A stretch of 49,549 bases of DNA from Clostridiales bacterium. Its GTDB lineage: Bacteria > Bacillota > Clostridia > Oscillospirales > Butyricicoccaceae. The position numbers were made by a program, and so were the translations under genes. Under the pieces are notes generated by a model. It did not search any database. It saw only the letters and a program-made list of their open reading frames with translations, and was not told the origin of the DNA. Numbering within the stretch: the stretch's first letter is position 1; every line of letters begins with the position of its first letter. This document shows, one piece after another, positions 1-7,586 of the stretch. The stretch is from NCBI GenBank assembly GCA_019421385.1, contig JAHZFK010000013.1:1-49549 (forward strand), read 5' to 3'.

Positions 1-83
1 ATGATTGGCCGCAACAGATGCGGGAAAAACAGAAACATGTTTTTTATGCAGTTGACAAATTTTTTATTCATCCAAAACGCTTG

Positions 84-143
84 AAAAAACGTCTGCATTC
101 TTTATGCTTATGATAAACGAGCAAGAGAATGCAGACGTTTTTT
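84..143 (+). promoter_or_regulatory. Long inverted repeat with T-run before the sugar operon
   Basis: An 18-base arm at 84-101 (AAAAAACGTCTGCATTCT) is repeated as its exact reverse complement at 126-143, separated by 24 bases, and a T-run follows to 144. It could be a bidirectional terminator for a gene left of the window, a transcriptional attenuator of the sugar operon, or a large operator. A possible promoter (TTGAAA at 81-86, 16 bases, TATGCT at 103-108) lies inside it, which would put the left arm between -35 and -10. Bases 1-83 hold no gene I can support. Confidence 0.6.
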
Positions 144-178
144 TGCTGCCAAAAGAGGATACAAGGAGGAAATGCCGC

Positions 179-1582
179 TTGAAACAGTTTTCAATCGTAA
201 TTGCGGGCGGGGGAAGTACGTATACACCAGATATGCTGGAAATGCTTTGTCTGGTGCGGGAGCATTTTCCGCTGCGCCGTGTCGTTTTATACGACATTGA
301 CGCCGAACGGCAGGAGCATATCGGCCGCTTTGGTGAGATTTTGTTCCGGGAATACTATCCGGAGGTGGATTTTTCTTATACGACCGACGCGGAAACCGCG
401 TTTACCGATATCGACTTTGCACTGGTGCAGATTCGGCCGGGCGGTTTGAAAATGCGCGAATTGGATGAAAAAATCCCGCTCAAGTATGGTGTGATTGGGC
501 AGGAGACCTGTGGCCCCGGCGGTTTCGCTTACGGAATGCGTTCGGTGCCGGCGATGATCGACTTGGTGCGCGCGATCCGTCGCTATTCGCCCGAGGCGTG
601 GATTCTCAACTATTCCAACCCTGCGGCCATTGTGGCTGAGGCGACCAAGCGGGTGTTTCCGGATGATTTCCGTCTCATCAACATCTGCGACATGCCGATT
701 TCAATCATGGATATTTTCTGTCCGCTCGCGGGCGGCCGCAAACGTACGGACATTGAGCCGCGGTACTACGGTTTGAACCATTTCGGTTGGTTCACCGCGA
801 TGTATGATAAGAAAACCGGCGAGGATGTTCTGCCGGAGATTCTGGCGAAGCTCAAGCGCGGCAATTGTGACGATGAACTGGGCTTCTCGGGCAAAAACGA
901 CGATTACTGGAATTTCACCTTCAAGCATCTCGAAAAGATGGTGCAGGATTTCCCGTTCTCGCTGCCTAACACCTATATGCAGTACTATCTGTATCCCAAT
1001 ACGATGGTTGCGCACACCGATCCAAACTACACCCGTGCCAATACGGTCATGGACGGCCGCGAGAAGCGCGTCAAGGCGTATTGCGACGAGATCGCCGCGC
1101 TGGGCAAGATCCGGGGCACCAAGTTTGACATGGATCGGAAATACAGCCGTGGCTCGCATAAAAATGCAGACGGTGAGTTTGAGTCGGCAACGATCGCGCA
1201 CAACGATGCGCACGCTACTTATATCGTAGAGCTTGCCATGAGCATTGCGTACAATCAGGGTGAGATTTTCCTGCTGATGACCGAAAACAACGGTATTGTG
1301 CCCAATCTGTCGGACGGGATGATGCTTGAGGTTGCCTGCCGCGTCGGTGCGCGCGGGGCGGAGCCGCTGCGCATTGCGCCAGCCGGTACGTTTGAAAAAG
1401 GTCTGCTTGAAAGCCAGTATGCGTATGAGAAGCTGACCGTGGATGCGGCGCTCGAAGGCTCTTACCAGAAGGCGTTGCAGGCGCTGGTCGTCAACCGCAC
1501 AGTGGTGGATACCGATCTGGCTCGTAAGATTTTGGATGAATACATTGCGGTCAATGGGGAACACTTCCCCGTCTTACAATAA
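179..1582 (+). CDS. 6-phospho-alpha-glucosidase, glycoside hydrolase family 4
   Basis: This cytoplasmic NAD+- and metal-dependent hydrolase should split phosphorylated alpha-glucosides (maltose-6'-phosphate type) delivered by a PTS transporter. The 467-residue protein opens with the Rossmann motif IAGGGST (residues 8-14). It carries YGVIGQETCGPGGFAYGMRS, the family metal ligands Cys170 in CDMP (170-173) and His201 in NHFGW, and the NYSNPAA segment. In GH4 the CDMP signature marks alpha-specific enzymes, whereas beta-specific ones have CN-P; that assignment comes from family knowledge. Sequence and length resemble Bacillus GlvA/MalA. I chose the TTG at 179 because AAGGAGGA (163-170) sits 8 bases upstream and the protein then begins MKQFSIVIAGGG, like its homologues; the ATG at 104 lies inside the upstream inverted repeat. 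It is first in an operon with the PTS IIC gene. Confidence 0.93.
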   Translation: MKQFSIVIAGGGSTYTPDMLEMLCLVREHFPLRRVVLYDIDAERQEHIGRFGEILFREYYPEVDFSYTTDAETAFTDIDFALVQIRPGGLKMRELDEKIPLKYGVIGQETCGPGGFAYGMRSVPAMIDLVRAIRRYSPEAWILNYSNPAAIVAEATKRVFPDDFRLINICDMPISIMDIFCPLAGGRKRTDIEPRYYGLNHFGWFTAMYDKKTGEDVLPEILAKLKRGNCDDELGFSGKNDDYWNFTFKHLEKMVQDFPFSLPNTYMQYYLYPNTMVAHTDPNYTRANTVMDGREKRVKAYCDEIAALGKIRGTKFDMDRKYSRGSHKNADGEFESATIAHNDAHATYIVELAMSIAYNQGEIFLLMTENNGIVPNLSDGMMLEVACRVGARGAEPLRIAPAGTFEKGLLESQYAYEKLTVDAALEGSYQKALQALVVNRTVVDTDLARKILDEYIAVNGEHFPVLQ

Positions 1583-1615
1583 GACCAAGGCAGTTTTCAG
1601 CAAGGGGGAAAGAAA

Positions 1616-2917
1616 ATGAACAAAATCACGGAATTTATGGAAACGCATCTGATGCCGATGTCGCAGAAGCTGTCCAGCAACAAATATCTGGTTGCGCTGC
1701 GCGATGGTCTGATGCTGTCCATGCCGCTGCTCATCATCGGCTCGATCGCCATTGTCATCGGTGATTTTCCGGTGCAGGCGTTCCACGACTTTATGACGTC
1801 GCTTGTGGGCGATGTTTGGGGCTCGTGGTGCTGGGATATGGTCAATCCTGCGACGATGGGATTGGTTGCGCTGTTTGCGGTGGTCGGCGTATCGCATTCG
1901 CTGGCGTCGGAAGAGGGGGTCGAACCGCTGCCCGCAGTTGCCATTTCGATTTCAGCTTACTTCCTGCTGCTTCAGCAGATGGAAGAGGGCGGCTATGCTG
2001 CGTCCAGCTTTGAGGCGAGCGGCCTGTTTACCGCGATGCTGACCGCACTGCTTGCGACCAAGCTGTATGCGGTGCTGCTCAAGAAAAATCTGAAGATCAA
2101 GATGCCGGAATCCGTGCCGAGCTTTGTTTCGCGTCAGTTTGAGGCGCTCATTCCGGCCACGATCATTGTGATTCTGTTCCTCGCGATCCGTCTGGTGTTT
2201 GCGGCAACGCCGTTCGGCACGGTGACGAACTTCATCGTCACGGTCATTCAGATGCCGTTGACCAACATCGGTACGACGCTCATCGGCACGTTGTTTATCA
2301 CCATTCTCAATTCGATTTTGTGGTTCTTCGGCATCCATGGCACGGCGGTCATCGACTCGTTCATGGGTCCGCTGTGGTATGCGGCGCGTTTTGCCAATCT
2401 GGATGCATTCAACGCGGCGGCAGATGCGGTTCGTCCGTATATCGTCACGCAGGACTTTGCAAACCACATCATTTTCCTTGGCGGTACGGGCAATACGGTG
2501 TCCCTGGCGGCGATCATGGCATTCCGCTGCCGCTCCAAGCGCATCAAGTCGCTGGGCAAGCTCGGCTTGCTGCCCGGTATCTTTAACGTCAACGAGCCGA
2601 TCATCTTCGGTCTGCCGATGGTGCTCAACCCGATGATGGCGATTCCGTTCTTCATTGTTCCGCCGGTGACGGTGCTGATTTCGTTCTGTGCGATGTATTT
2701 TGGTCTGGTGCCTTATCCGACTGGCGTCACCGTTCCGTGGACTTTGCCCGCACCGTTCGGCGGCTGGATGATGTGCGGCGACTGGCGCGGCGGTGTGCTG
2801 CAGCTGGTGGTAATTGTCATTGGCGGTTTGATTTATTATCCGTTTATTACCGCACTGGATAAGCAGTATCTGGAGGAGGAACAGTCGGTTCCGGCAGAGG
2901 CTGTGGCAGAATCATAA
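1616..2917 (+). CDS. PTS sugar transporter subunit IIC, lactose/cellobiose family
   Basis: This integral membrane permease domain of a phosphotransferase system takes up a disaccharide while EIIB phosphorylates it. The 433-residue sequence has the Lac-family pattern: the N-terminal MNKITEFMETHLMP segment, about ten hydrophobic helices, the GIHG motif in WFFGIHGTAVIDS, and the NEPIIFGLP motif late in the protein. No EIIA or EIIB domain is fused, and none lies within the window, so these must be encoded elsewhere. The start follows AAGGGGG, 34 bases after the GH4 gene, indicating co-transcription. Lac-family IIC proteins usually serve beta-linked sugars (cellobiose, lactose), so pairing with an alpha-type GH4 leaves the real substrate open. 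Confidence 0.93.
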   Translation: MNKITEFMETHLMPMSQKLSSNKYLVALRDGLMLSMPLLIIGSIAIVIGDFPVQAFHDFMTSLVGDVWGSWCWDMVNPATMGLVALFAVVGVSHSLASEEGVEPLPAVAISISAYFLLLQQMEEGGYAASSFEASGLFTAMLTALLATKLYAVLLKKNLKIKMPESVPSFVSRQFEALIPATIIVILFLAIRLVFAATPFGTVTNFIVTVIQMPLTNIGTTLIGTLFITILNSILWFFGIHGTAVIDSFMGPLWYAARFANLDAFNAAADAVRPYIVTQDFANHIIFLGGTGNTVSLAAIMAFRCRSKRIKSLGKLGLLPGIFNVNEPIIFGLPMVLNPMMAIPFFIVPPVTVLISFCAMYFGLVPYPTGVTVPWTLPAPFGGWMMCGDWRGGVLQLVVIVIGGLIYYPFITALDKQYLEEEQSVPAEAVAES

Positions 2918-2968
2918 AGACAGGGTGCCGGTAATATGCACCGGTCAATCGGATGGAGTGGAGCGACA

Positions 2969-3565
2969 TTGCAGAAAAAGAAAGAAATGAAGGGTAAGGG
3001 TGTCAGTCCGCTGCGCCGCTTGGCGGCATATGCGGTGGATTGGTATCTGGCAACAATGGTGTGCGGTGCGCCGCTTCTGCTGGTCAACTCCATGCGTACA
3101 GGAATCGCCGCACTGGACACATCGCTTCCGCCGGATGGCGCGGGATGGCTTTGGGGAGCGGTCGCGATTTTGTTGGGTGTGTTGTATTACTGGCTGGTGC
3201 CGCTGCTCTGGAACGGCCAAACGCCGGGTAAGCGTTTACTGCGGCTGCAAATCGTGCGCGCGGACAACGGAGAGTCTGCGTCTGCGGGCAAGCTGCTCAT
3301 TCGGCAGGTGGTCGGTCTGCTGGTACTGGAAGGCGCGGTGGCATTCCCGAGCCAGTTGCTGCGCGAGCTGTTGGCACGTGCGGCGGGTGAAGGCGCAGCG
3401 GATGCAGTGCGCATTGGTATGGTGGCAATCACCATAGTATCCGTGATGCTGGGCGTGTATGCGCCGGGCAGACGTATGCTGCACGACCGGATTTCCGGTA
3501 CCTGTGAGGTGCTTTTGCCGGAAACATCCGCAGTTCACAGCGAAAAATCAAACAACAAAGCATAA
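2969..3565 (+). CDS. RDD family membrane protein
   Basis: This small integral membrane protein of the RDD family has no assigned biochemical role. The 198-residue frame shows the typical start (LRRLAAYAVDWYLA, the Arg and Asp of the family name), then hydrophobic segments near residues 20-40 and 55-80. The characteristic cytoplasmic stretch NGQTPGKRLLRLQIV follows, then further helices and the ending RRMLHDRISGT. I favour the TTG at 2969, which has GGAGTGGAG just upstream; an in-frame ATG at 2936 has a poorer ribosome binding site and would add 11 residues. It is third in the sugar operon, 51 bases after the IIC gene, and is followed by a terminator. Whether it takes part in sugar uptake cannot be told from sequence. 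Confidence 0.85.
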   Translation: MQKKKEMKGKGVSPLRRLAAYAVDWYLATMVCGAPLLLVNSMRTGIAALDTSLPPDGAGWLWGAVAILLGVLYYWLVPLLWNGQTPGKRLLRLQIVRADNGESASAGKLLIRQVVGLLVLEGAVAFPSQLLRELLARAAGEGAADAVRIGMVAITIVSVMLGVYAPGRRMLHDRISGTCEVLLPETSAVHSEKSNNKA

Positions 3566-3568
3566 GTG

Positions 3569-3606
3569 AAAACGGGTCGGCGTCCATCTGGACACCGGCC
3601 CGTTTT
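3569..3606 (+). terminator. Intrinsic terminator of the sugar operon
   Basis: AAAACGGG plus a GC-rich inner stem pairs with CCCGTTTT around an ATCT loop, three bases after the RDD stop codon. The flanking A and T runs make it potentially bidirectional. Confidence 0.85.
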
Positions 3607-3658
3607 GCGTGAAGGCGATGGAAAATTCACAGTCTATTCAATTATTTCGGCGTGTGCG

Positions 3659-3667
3659 TGTTATACT
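3659..3667 (+). promoter_or_regulatory. Extended -10 promoter of the amidohydrolase gene
   Basis: TGTTATACT is an extended -10 element about 35 bases before the chosen start codon. No clear -35 is visible, which is tolerated by extended -10 promoters. Confidence 0.55.
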
Positions 3668-3701
3668 GAAACCAAAGGCAACCGGAAAGAGGGAAGCGGC
3701 T

Positions 3702-5285
3702 ATGAAGATGCTGTATTATGGCGGTACGATCCATACCATGGAAGAGAATGGACAGGCGGAGGCGCTGCTGGTAGAAAACGGCGTGATTGCCGCGGTAGGG
3801 GACTATGAGCGTTTGCACGCACGCGCAAAGGATGCAGCGGAGATCGATTTGGACGGCCGCGTGCTGCTGCCGGCTTTTATCGATGCGCACAGCCATTTTT
3901 CCGGTGCGGCTTATGCGATGCTGCAAGCTCCGCTCGGGGAAACGGTGAATTTTGCGGAAATTGAGGACGCGCTGACAGACTTCATCACAAAAAATCATGT
4001 CCCTGACGGTCAGTGGGTGGTCGGCAAGGGGTATGACCAGAACGCGTTGGCCGAGCAGCGGCATCCGACGTGCGAGGTGCTTGACCGCGTATCTGCGCGC
4101 CATCCCATCATGCTGGTGCATCAGTCCGGGCACATGGGCGTGTTCAATACGCTGGCGCTGGAGTTGCTCGGCGTCACGCCGGATACGCCCGCGCCGGAGG
4201 GTGGTGCCATTGGCAAAGCGAATGGTCAGCTGACCGGATATATGGAGGAAAACGCCTTCTTGCAGTACCAGCAGAAGGTCCCTGCACCCGATCTGGCGGA
4301 TTTGCTGGATGCCTGCCGACGGGCGCAGCAGCTCTATGCTTCTTATGGTATCGCCACTGTGCAGGAGGGTATGATGCCCGAAAGTCTGACCGGGCTGTAT
4401 CAGGCGCTGCTCGCGCATCGACTGCTTGAACTTGACGTGATTGCCTATCCGGGCGTGGATGTGCTGGACGATATCTGCGACGCATTCCCGGAAGCGGTGC
4501 GGCGGTATGACCGGCATTTCAAGCTCGGCGGCTGCAAGATGTTTCTGGACGGTTCGCCGCAGGGGCGCACGGCATGGATGCGCGCGCCCTATCAAGACGC
4601 AGCGGACGGCTACTGCGGTTATCCCACCATGACGGACGAAGCGTTGCGGCAGGCGCTGACCACGGCTTACCGCAGCGGTATGCAGCCGCTTGCGCACTGC
4701 AACGGGGATGCCGCCGCGGCGCAGTATCTTGCTGCCATTGCAGCGGCAGAAAAGGAACGCTCCGATTTCCGTGATTTGCGGCCGGTGATGATCCATGCGC
4801 AGCTGTTGGCACGCGACCAAATGGACGAAGTGGCACGGCTGGGCGTGATTCCGTCGTTTTTCATCGCGCATATCCATCAGTGGGGCGACGTGCATATCCG
4901 TAATTTTGGAATGGAGCGTGCTTCACACATCAGCGCGGCTGGGTCTGCGCTGGCACGCGGCATTCCGTTTACGTTCCATCAGGATACCCCCGTTCTGCCG
5001 CCTGACATGCTGCATACGATCTGGTGTGCAGTGCAACGCGAGACCAAAGACGGTGTGACGCTGGGTGCGGACGAGCGCATTCCGGTCATGGATGCGCTGC
5101 GCGCGGTGACGGTCAATGCCGCGCGGCAGTATTTCGAGGAAGCGCGCAAGGGCTCGCTGCGGCCGGGTAAAACCGCTGATTTAGTGCTGCTGGACGCCGA
5201 CCCGCTGACCGTGTCTGCTGACAAGCTGCGCAATATCCGGGTGCTCGAAACGGTCAAGGCAGGGGAAACCGTGTTCCGCGCATAA
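3702..5285 (+). CDS. Metal-dependent amidohydrolase, YtcJ-like
   Basis: This 527-residue protein of the amidohydrolase superfamily (amidohydrolase_3, YtcJ/AepA type) is probably a cytoplasmic hydrolase of a cyclic or N-acyl amide. The metal motif is DAHSHF (Asp61, His63, His65), right after the LPAFIDAHSH strand. Later landmarks are MLVHQSGHMGVFN, GCKMFLDGSPQGRTAW, LAHCNGD, MIHAQ, FHQDTPV and a C-terminal GKTADLVLLDADP that closes the small beta-domain. I chose the ATG at 3702 because AGAGGGAAG lies just upstream and the protein then begins with the usual YYGGTIHTM strand; an ATG at 3609 lies upstream of the promoter. It stands alone between a terminator and the next promoter. The true substrate is unknown; members range from N-acyl amino acid to isonitrile hydrolases. 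Confidence 0.88.
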   Translation: MKMLYYGGTIHTMEENGQAEALLVENGVIAAVGDYERLHARAKDAAEIDLDGRVLLPAFIDAHSHFSGAAYAMLQAPLGETVNFAEIEDALTDFITKNHVPDGQWVVGKGYDQNALAEQRHPTCEVLDRVSARHPIMLVHQSGHMGVFNTLALELLGVTPDTPAPEGGAIGKANGQLTGYMEENAFLQYQQKVPAPDLADLLDACRRAQQLYASYGIATVQEGMMPESLTGLYQALLAHRLLELDVIAYPGVDVLDDICDAFPEAVRRYDRHFKLGGCKMFLDGSPQGRTAWMRAPYQDAADGYCGYPTMTDEALRQALTTAYRSGMQPLAHCNGDAAAAQYLAAIAAAEKERSDFRDLRPVMIHAQLLARDQMDEVARLGVIPSFFIAHIHQWGDVHIRNFGMERASHISAAGSALARGIPFTFHQDTPVLPPDMLHTIWCAVQRETKDGVTLGADERIPVMDALRAVTVNAARQYFEEARKGSLRPGKTADLVLLDADPLTVSADKLRNIRVLETVKAGETVFRA

Positions 5286-5299
5286 GTGTCAAAAATCCC

Positions 5300-5329
5300 T
5301 TGCGTTCCTCTTGCGGGATGCCGTATACT
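5300..5329 (+). promoter_or_regulatory. Sigma-A-type promoter of the DUF4317 gene
   Basis: TTGCGT (5300-5305), an 18-base spacer and TATACT (5324-5329) lie 53 bases before the start codon. Confidence 0.7.
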
Positions 5330-5381
5330 AAGACGGTAGATCACCGGCCCCCTATGGGGCGCAGAACAGGAGAGAAGCAAC

Positions 5382-6632
5382 ATGAATATCACCAAGGGCG
5401 ATGTGCTCGAGCTGCGCCGCCGCTTGAAAAAGACCGAATGCACCTTCGGCCGTATGTGCGGCTGCTATGTCAACAGCGGCAAGCAGGTGGTGCTCAAACT
5501 CAGCGAATCCTTTTCCGAGCTGGAGGAGGACGAGTTTTATAAATATCTGGAGATTGCCAAGAAAACGCTATCCGGTACGCTGGGCAGCAATTTGCTCGAA
5601 CTGGAGTTTGACCGCAGCGAATCTGCGGCGGAGCACCAGAAGTATCTGCTCGCGCTCAAAGAGAGCAAGCTGGGGAATGAGGATTTGCTCGACCGCCTGT
5701 ACGAGCAGATCATTGCGGAGTATGCGTATCCGGGCAACTATCTGATTTTGGTGTATCACGATATTTATGATGTGCCGTCCAAGGCGACCTCGGGCGAGGA
5801 ACAGGACGAATCCGAGGAGATTTACGAGTACATACTCTGCGCCATCTGCCCGGTCGAACTGTCCAAGCCAGCGCTGGGCTACCGTGAAGACGAAAATCGC
5901 ATCGGCGCGCGTGTGCGCGACTGGGTGGTCGGTCTGCCTGATTTGGGCTTTGTTTATCCGGCGTTTGCAAACCGCGGCAGTGATGTCAACGCCGTGATGT
6001 ACTATGTCAAGACCGGAAAAAGCTCGCATCCGGAACTGGTCGAGCAGGTGCTTGGCTGCGTGCCGCAGCGCACCGCAGCCGAGGACAAGCAGGCGTTCCG
6101 CAGCGTGGTGCTGGATGCATTCGGAGAGGATGAAGAGCAGGCGGACGCGGCCTTTTTCCAGATCCAGAAAACCATCAGCGGCATGGTGGCCGAGCGGGAG
6201 GAAGACGAGTCCCTGCCGCCGGTCAGCCTGACGGCGGAAACGCTGGCCGGTCTCGCCACCGAGGCGGAGGTGCCGGAAAAAGTGCGTGAACTGATGGAAA
6301 AAAGCTATACGCATGTATTCGGCGATACGCCGCCGGTGGCGGACAACGTGCTGGACAGCAAGCTGGTCGAGGAAGGCACGGCTCGCGCGCATACGGCAGC
6401 GCTCGAGCAGAAAGTAGCGGTTTTGCAGCAGGAACTGGCCGCGCAGGCAGCGCAGCGTGCCGATGCAGAGGACGATGCGCCGTGGCGTGAGGATGCGGAG
6501 ATCGAGCTGCATGTGCCAGAGGAACGGGCAAGCCGCATCCGTGCGGACGTGGTGGATGGGCAGAAGTGCCTGCTCATTCCGCTCGAGGAAGGCGAACATG
6601 CCCGTATCAACGGTGTGGAGCAGCCGCTGTGA
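5382..6632 (+). CDS. DUF4317 family protein
   Basis: I recognise the DUF4317 family, common in Clostridia and without known function. The 416-residue soluble protein has the N-terminal ITKGDVLELRRRL segment, a conserved RMCGCYVN motif, and KKTLSGTLGSNLLELEF near residues 61-78. A middle region (about 100-230) has beta-rich hydrophobic strands. The acidic C-terminal part, with a Glu/Ala-rich likely coiled coil around residues 335-370, precedes a short beta-rich end. It has no signal peptide or membrane helix. The ATG at 5382 follows AGGAGAG with normal spacing. It is transcribed alone, with its own promoter and a strong terminator downstream, so context gives no functional hint. Confidence 0.87.
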   Translation: MNITKGDVLELRRRLKKTECTFGRMCGCYVNSGKQVVLKLSESFSELEEDEFYKYLEIAKKTLSGTLGSNLLELEFDRSESAAEHQKYLLALKESKLGNEDLLDRLYEQIIAEYAYPGNYLILVYHDIYDVPSKATSGEEQDESEEIYEYILCAICPVELSKPALGYREDENRIGARVRDWVVGLPDLGFVYPAFANRGSDVNAVMYYVKTGKSSHPELVEQVLGCVPQRTAAEDKQAFRSVVLDAFGEDEEQADAAFFQIQKTISGMVAEREEDESLPPVSLTAETLAGLATEAEVPEKVRELMEKSYTHVFGDTPPVADNVLDSKLVEEGTARAHTAALEQKVAVLQQELAAQAAQRADAEDDAPWREDAEIELHVPEERASRIRADVVDGQKCLLIPLEEGEHARINGVEQPL

Positions 6633-6652
6633 TTTTCCCAAAATGCACAGAG

Positions 6653-6677
6653 GACGGGGCAAAGACCCCGTCTTTTT
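6653..6677 (+). terminator. Intrinsic terminator after the DUF4317 gene
   Basis: GACGGGG (6653-6659) pairs exactly with CCCCGTC (6666-6672) over a six-base loop, followed by TTTTT. Confidence 0.92.
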
Positions 6678-6728
6678 GCATATAAATGGGGAAAGAAGGC
6701 GTGTTTTCCGTTTTTTGAGCGGATAACA

Positions 6729-6758
6729 TTGAATATGGTGGGGAAAGTGTGCTATAAT
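6729..6758 (+). promoter_or_regulatory. Promoter of rlmB and the P-type-ATPase-like gene
   Basis: TTGAAT (6729-6734), 18 bases, then TATAAT (6753-6758) preceded by TGC, an extended -10. It lies 33 bases before the rlmB start. Confidence 0.82.
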
Positions 6759-6791
6759 GCCAATATCTAAGGTTTTTTGGAGCGTAGGAAT

Positions 6792-7565
6792 ATGGCTGAT
6801 AACAAAAACAGACGCCGTCCCCCGCGGGAGGACGACGGTACGCTGATCGAAGGACGCAATGCGGTGCTGGAAACCCTGCGCGCGGGGCGCGCGGTGGACA
6901 AGGTTTTTGTGGCTGAGGGTGCGCGCATTGGCGACGTGGCAGCGGAAGCGCGGCGGCATGGCGTGCCGGTGGTCACGTGTGACCGCCGTAAGCTCGATCA
7001 CATGAGCCCGACCGGCAACCACCAGGGTGTGATCGCGCAGGCCGCGGCGCAGGAATACGTTTCGCTTGACGACATTTTCCGCGTGGCGGAAGAGCGCGGC
7101 GAGGTGCCGCTGATCGTGGTATGTGACGGTATCGAAGACCCGCATAATCTGGGCGCGATCATTCGCTCGGCGGAAACGGCTGGCGCACATGGCGTGATTA
7201 TCCCCAAGCGCCGCGCGGTCGGTCTGACAGCGGCGGTGGCGCGCGCGGCGGCGGGTGCACTGGCCTATGTAGGCGTGCACAAGGCGAACAATTTGGCTGC
7301 GACGCTTGACGAGATGAAAGAACGCGGCGTTTGGCTGTTCGGCGCAGAGGCCGACGGCACGGTCGGGCTGTATGAGGCGGCGTTTGACCGCCCCACAGCA
7401 ATCGTGATCGGTTCGGAGGGGCAAGGGCTCAGCCGTCTGACGAGAGACAAATGTGATTATATCGTCAGCATTCCGATGCGCGGCCGGGTCAATTCACTGA
7501 ATGCATCCAATGCGGCGGCAGTGCTGCTGTTTGAAGCGGTGCGCCGCCGGACGCAGGCCGATTAA
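6792..7565 (+). CDS. rlmB: 23S rRNA (guanosine-2'-O-)-methyltransferase RlmB, TrmH/SpoU family
   Basis: This SPOUT-fold methyltransferase uses S-adenosylmethionine to methylate a ribose 2'-OH, in the RlmB group G2251 of 23S rRNA. The 257-residue protein has an N-terminal substrate-binding domain beginning LIEGRNAVLETL. The three knot motifs of the family follow: motif 1 at DPHNLGAIIRSAE (from about residue 115), motif 2 at IVIGSEGQGLSR (204-215) and motif 3 at IPMRGRVNSLNAS (227-239). The ATG at 6792 has GGAG and TAGGA upstream. A basic N-terminal extension (NKNRRRPPRE) precedes the domain, as in many clostridial copies. The next gene starts 21 bases downstream. A second SpoU-type enzyme is encoded at 28403. 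Confidence 0.92.
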   Translation: MADNKNRRRPPREDDGTLIEGRNAVLETLRAGRAVDKVFVAEGARIGDVAAEARRHGVPVVTCDRRKLDHMSPTGNHQGVIAQAAAQEYVSLDDIFRVAEERGEVPLIVVCDGIEDPHNLGAIIRSAETAGAHGVIIPKRRAVGLTAAVARAAAGALAYVGVHKANNLAATLDEMKERGVWLFGAEADGTVGLYEAAFDRPTAIVIGSEGQGLSRLTRDKCDYIVSIPMRGRVNSLNASNAAAVLLFEAVRRRTQAD

Positions 7566-7586
7566 AGGAGGCAAACGGATAAGGAT

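Noticed and set aside
1..113. Open frame from base 3 to the TGA at 111-113 that could be the end of a gene left of the window
   Set aside because: It is only 36 codons, runs into the inverted repeat, and cannot be tested without the left flank.
64..297. Minus-strand 77-codon frame at the left end
   Set aside because: It reads through the inverted repeat and the GH4 start and has no ribosome binding site or family resemblance.
5568..7424. Very long minus-strand open frames opposite core genes (for example 701-1564, 3642-4895, 5568-7424, 10365-12065, 45604-47751)
   Set aside because: They mirror well-recognised plus-strand genes codon for codon, cross gene borders and have no ribosome binding sites; GC-rich third positions produce such frames.
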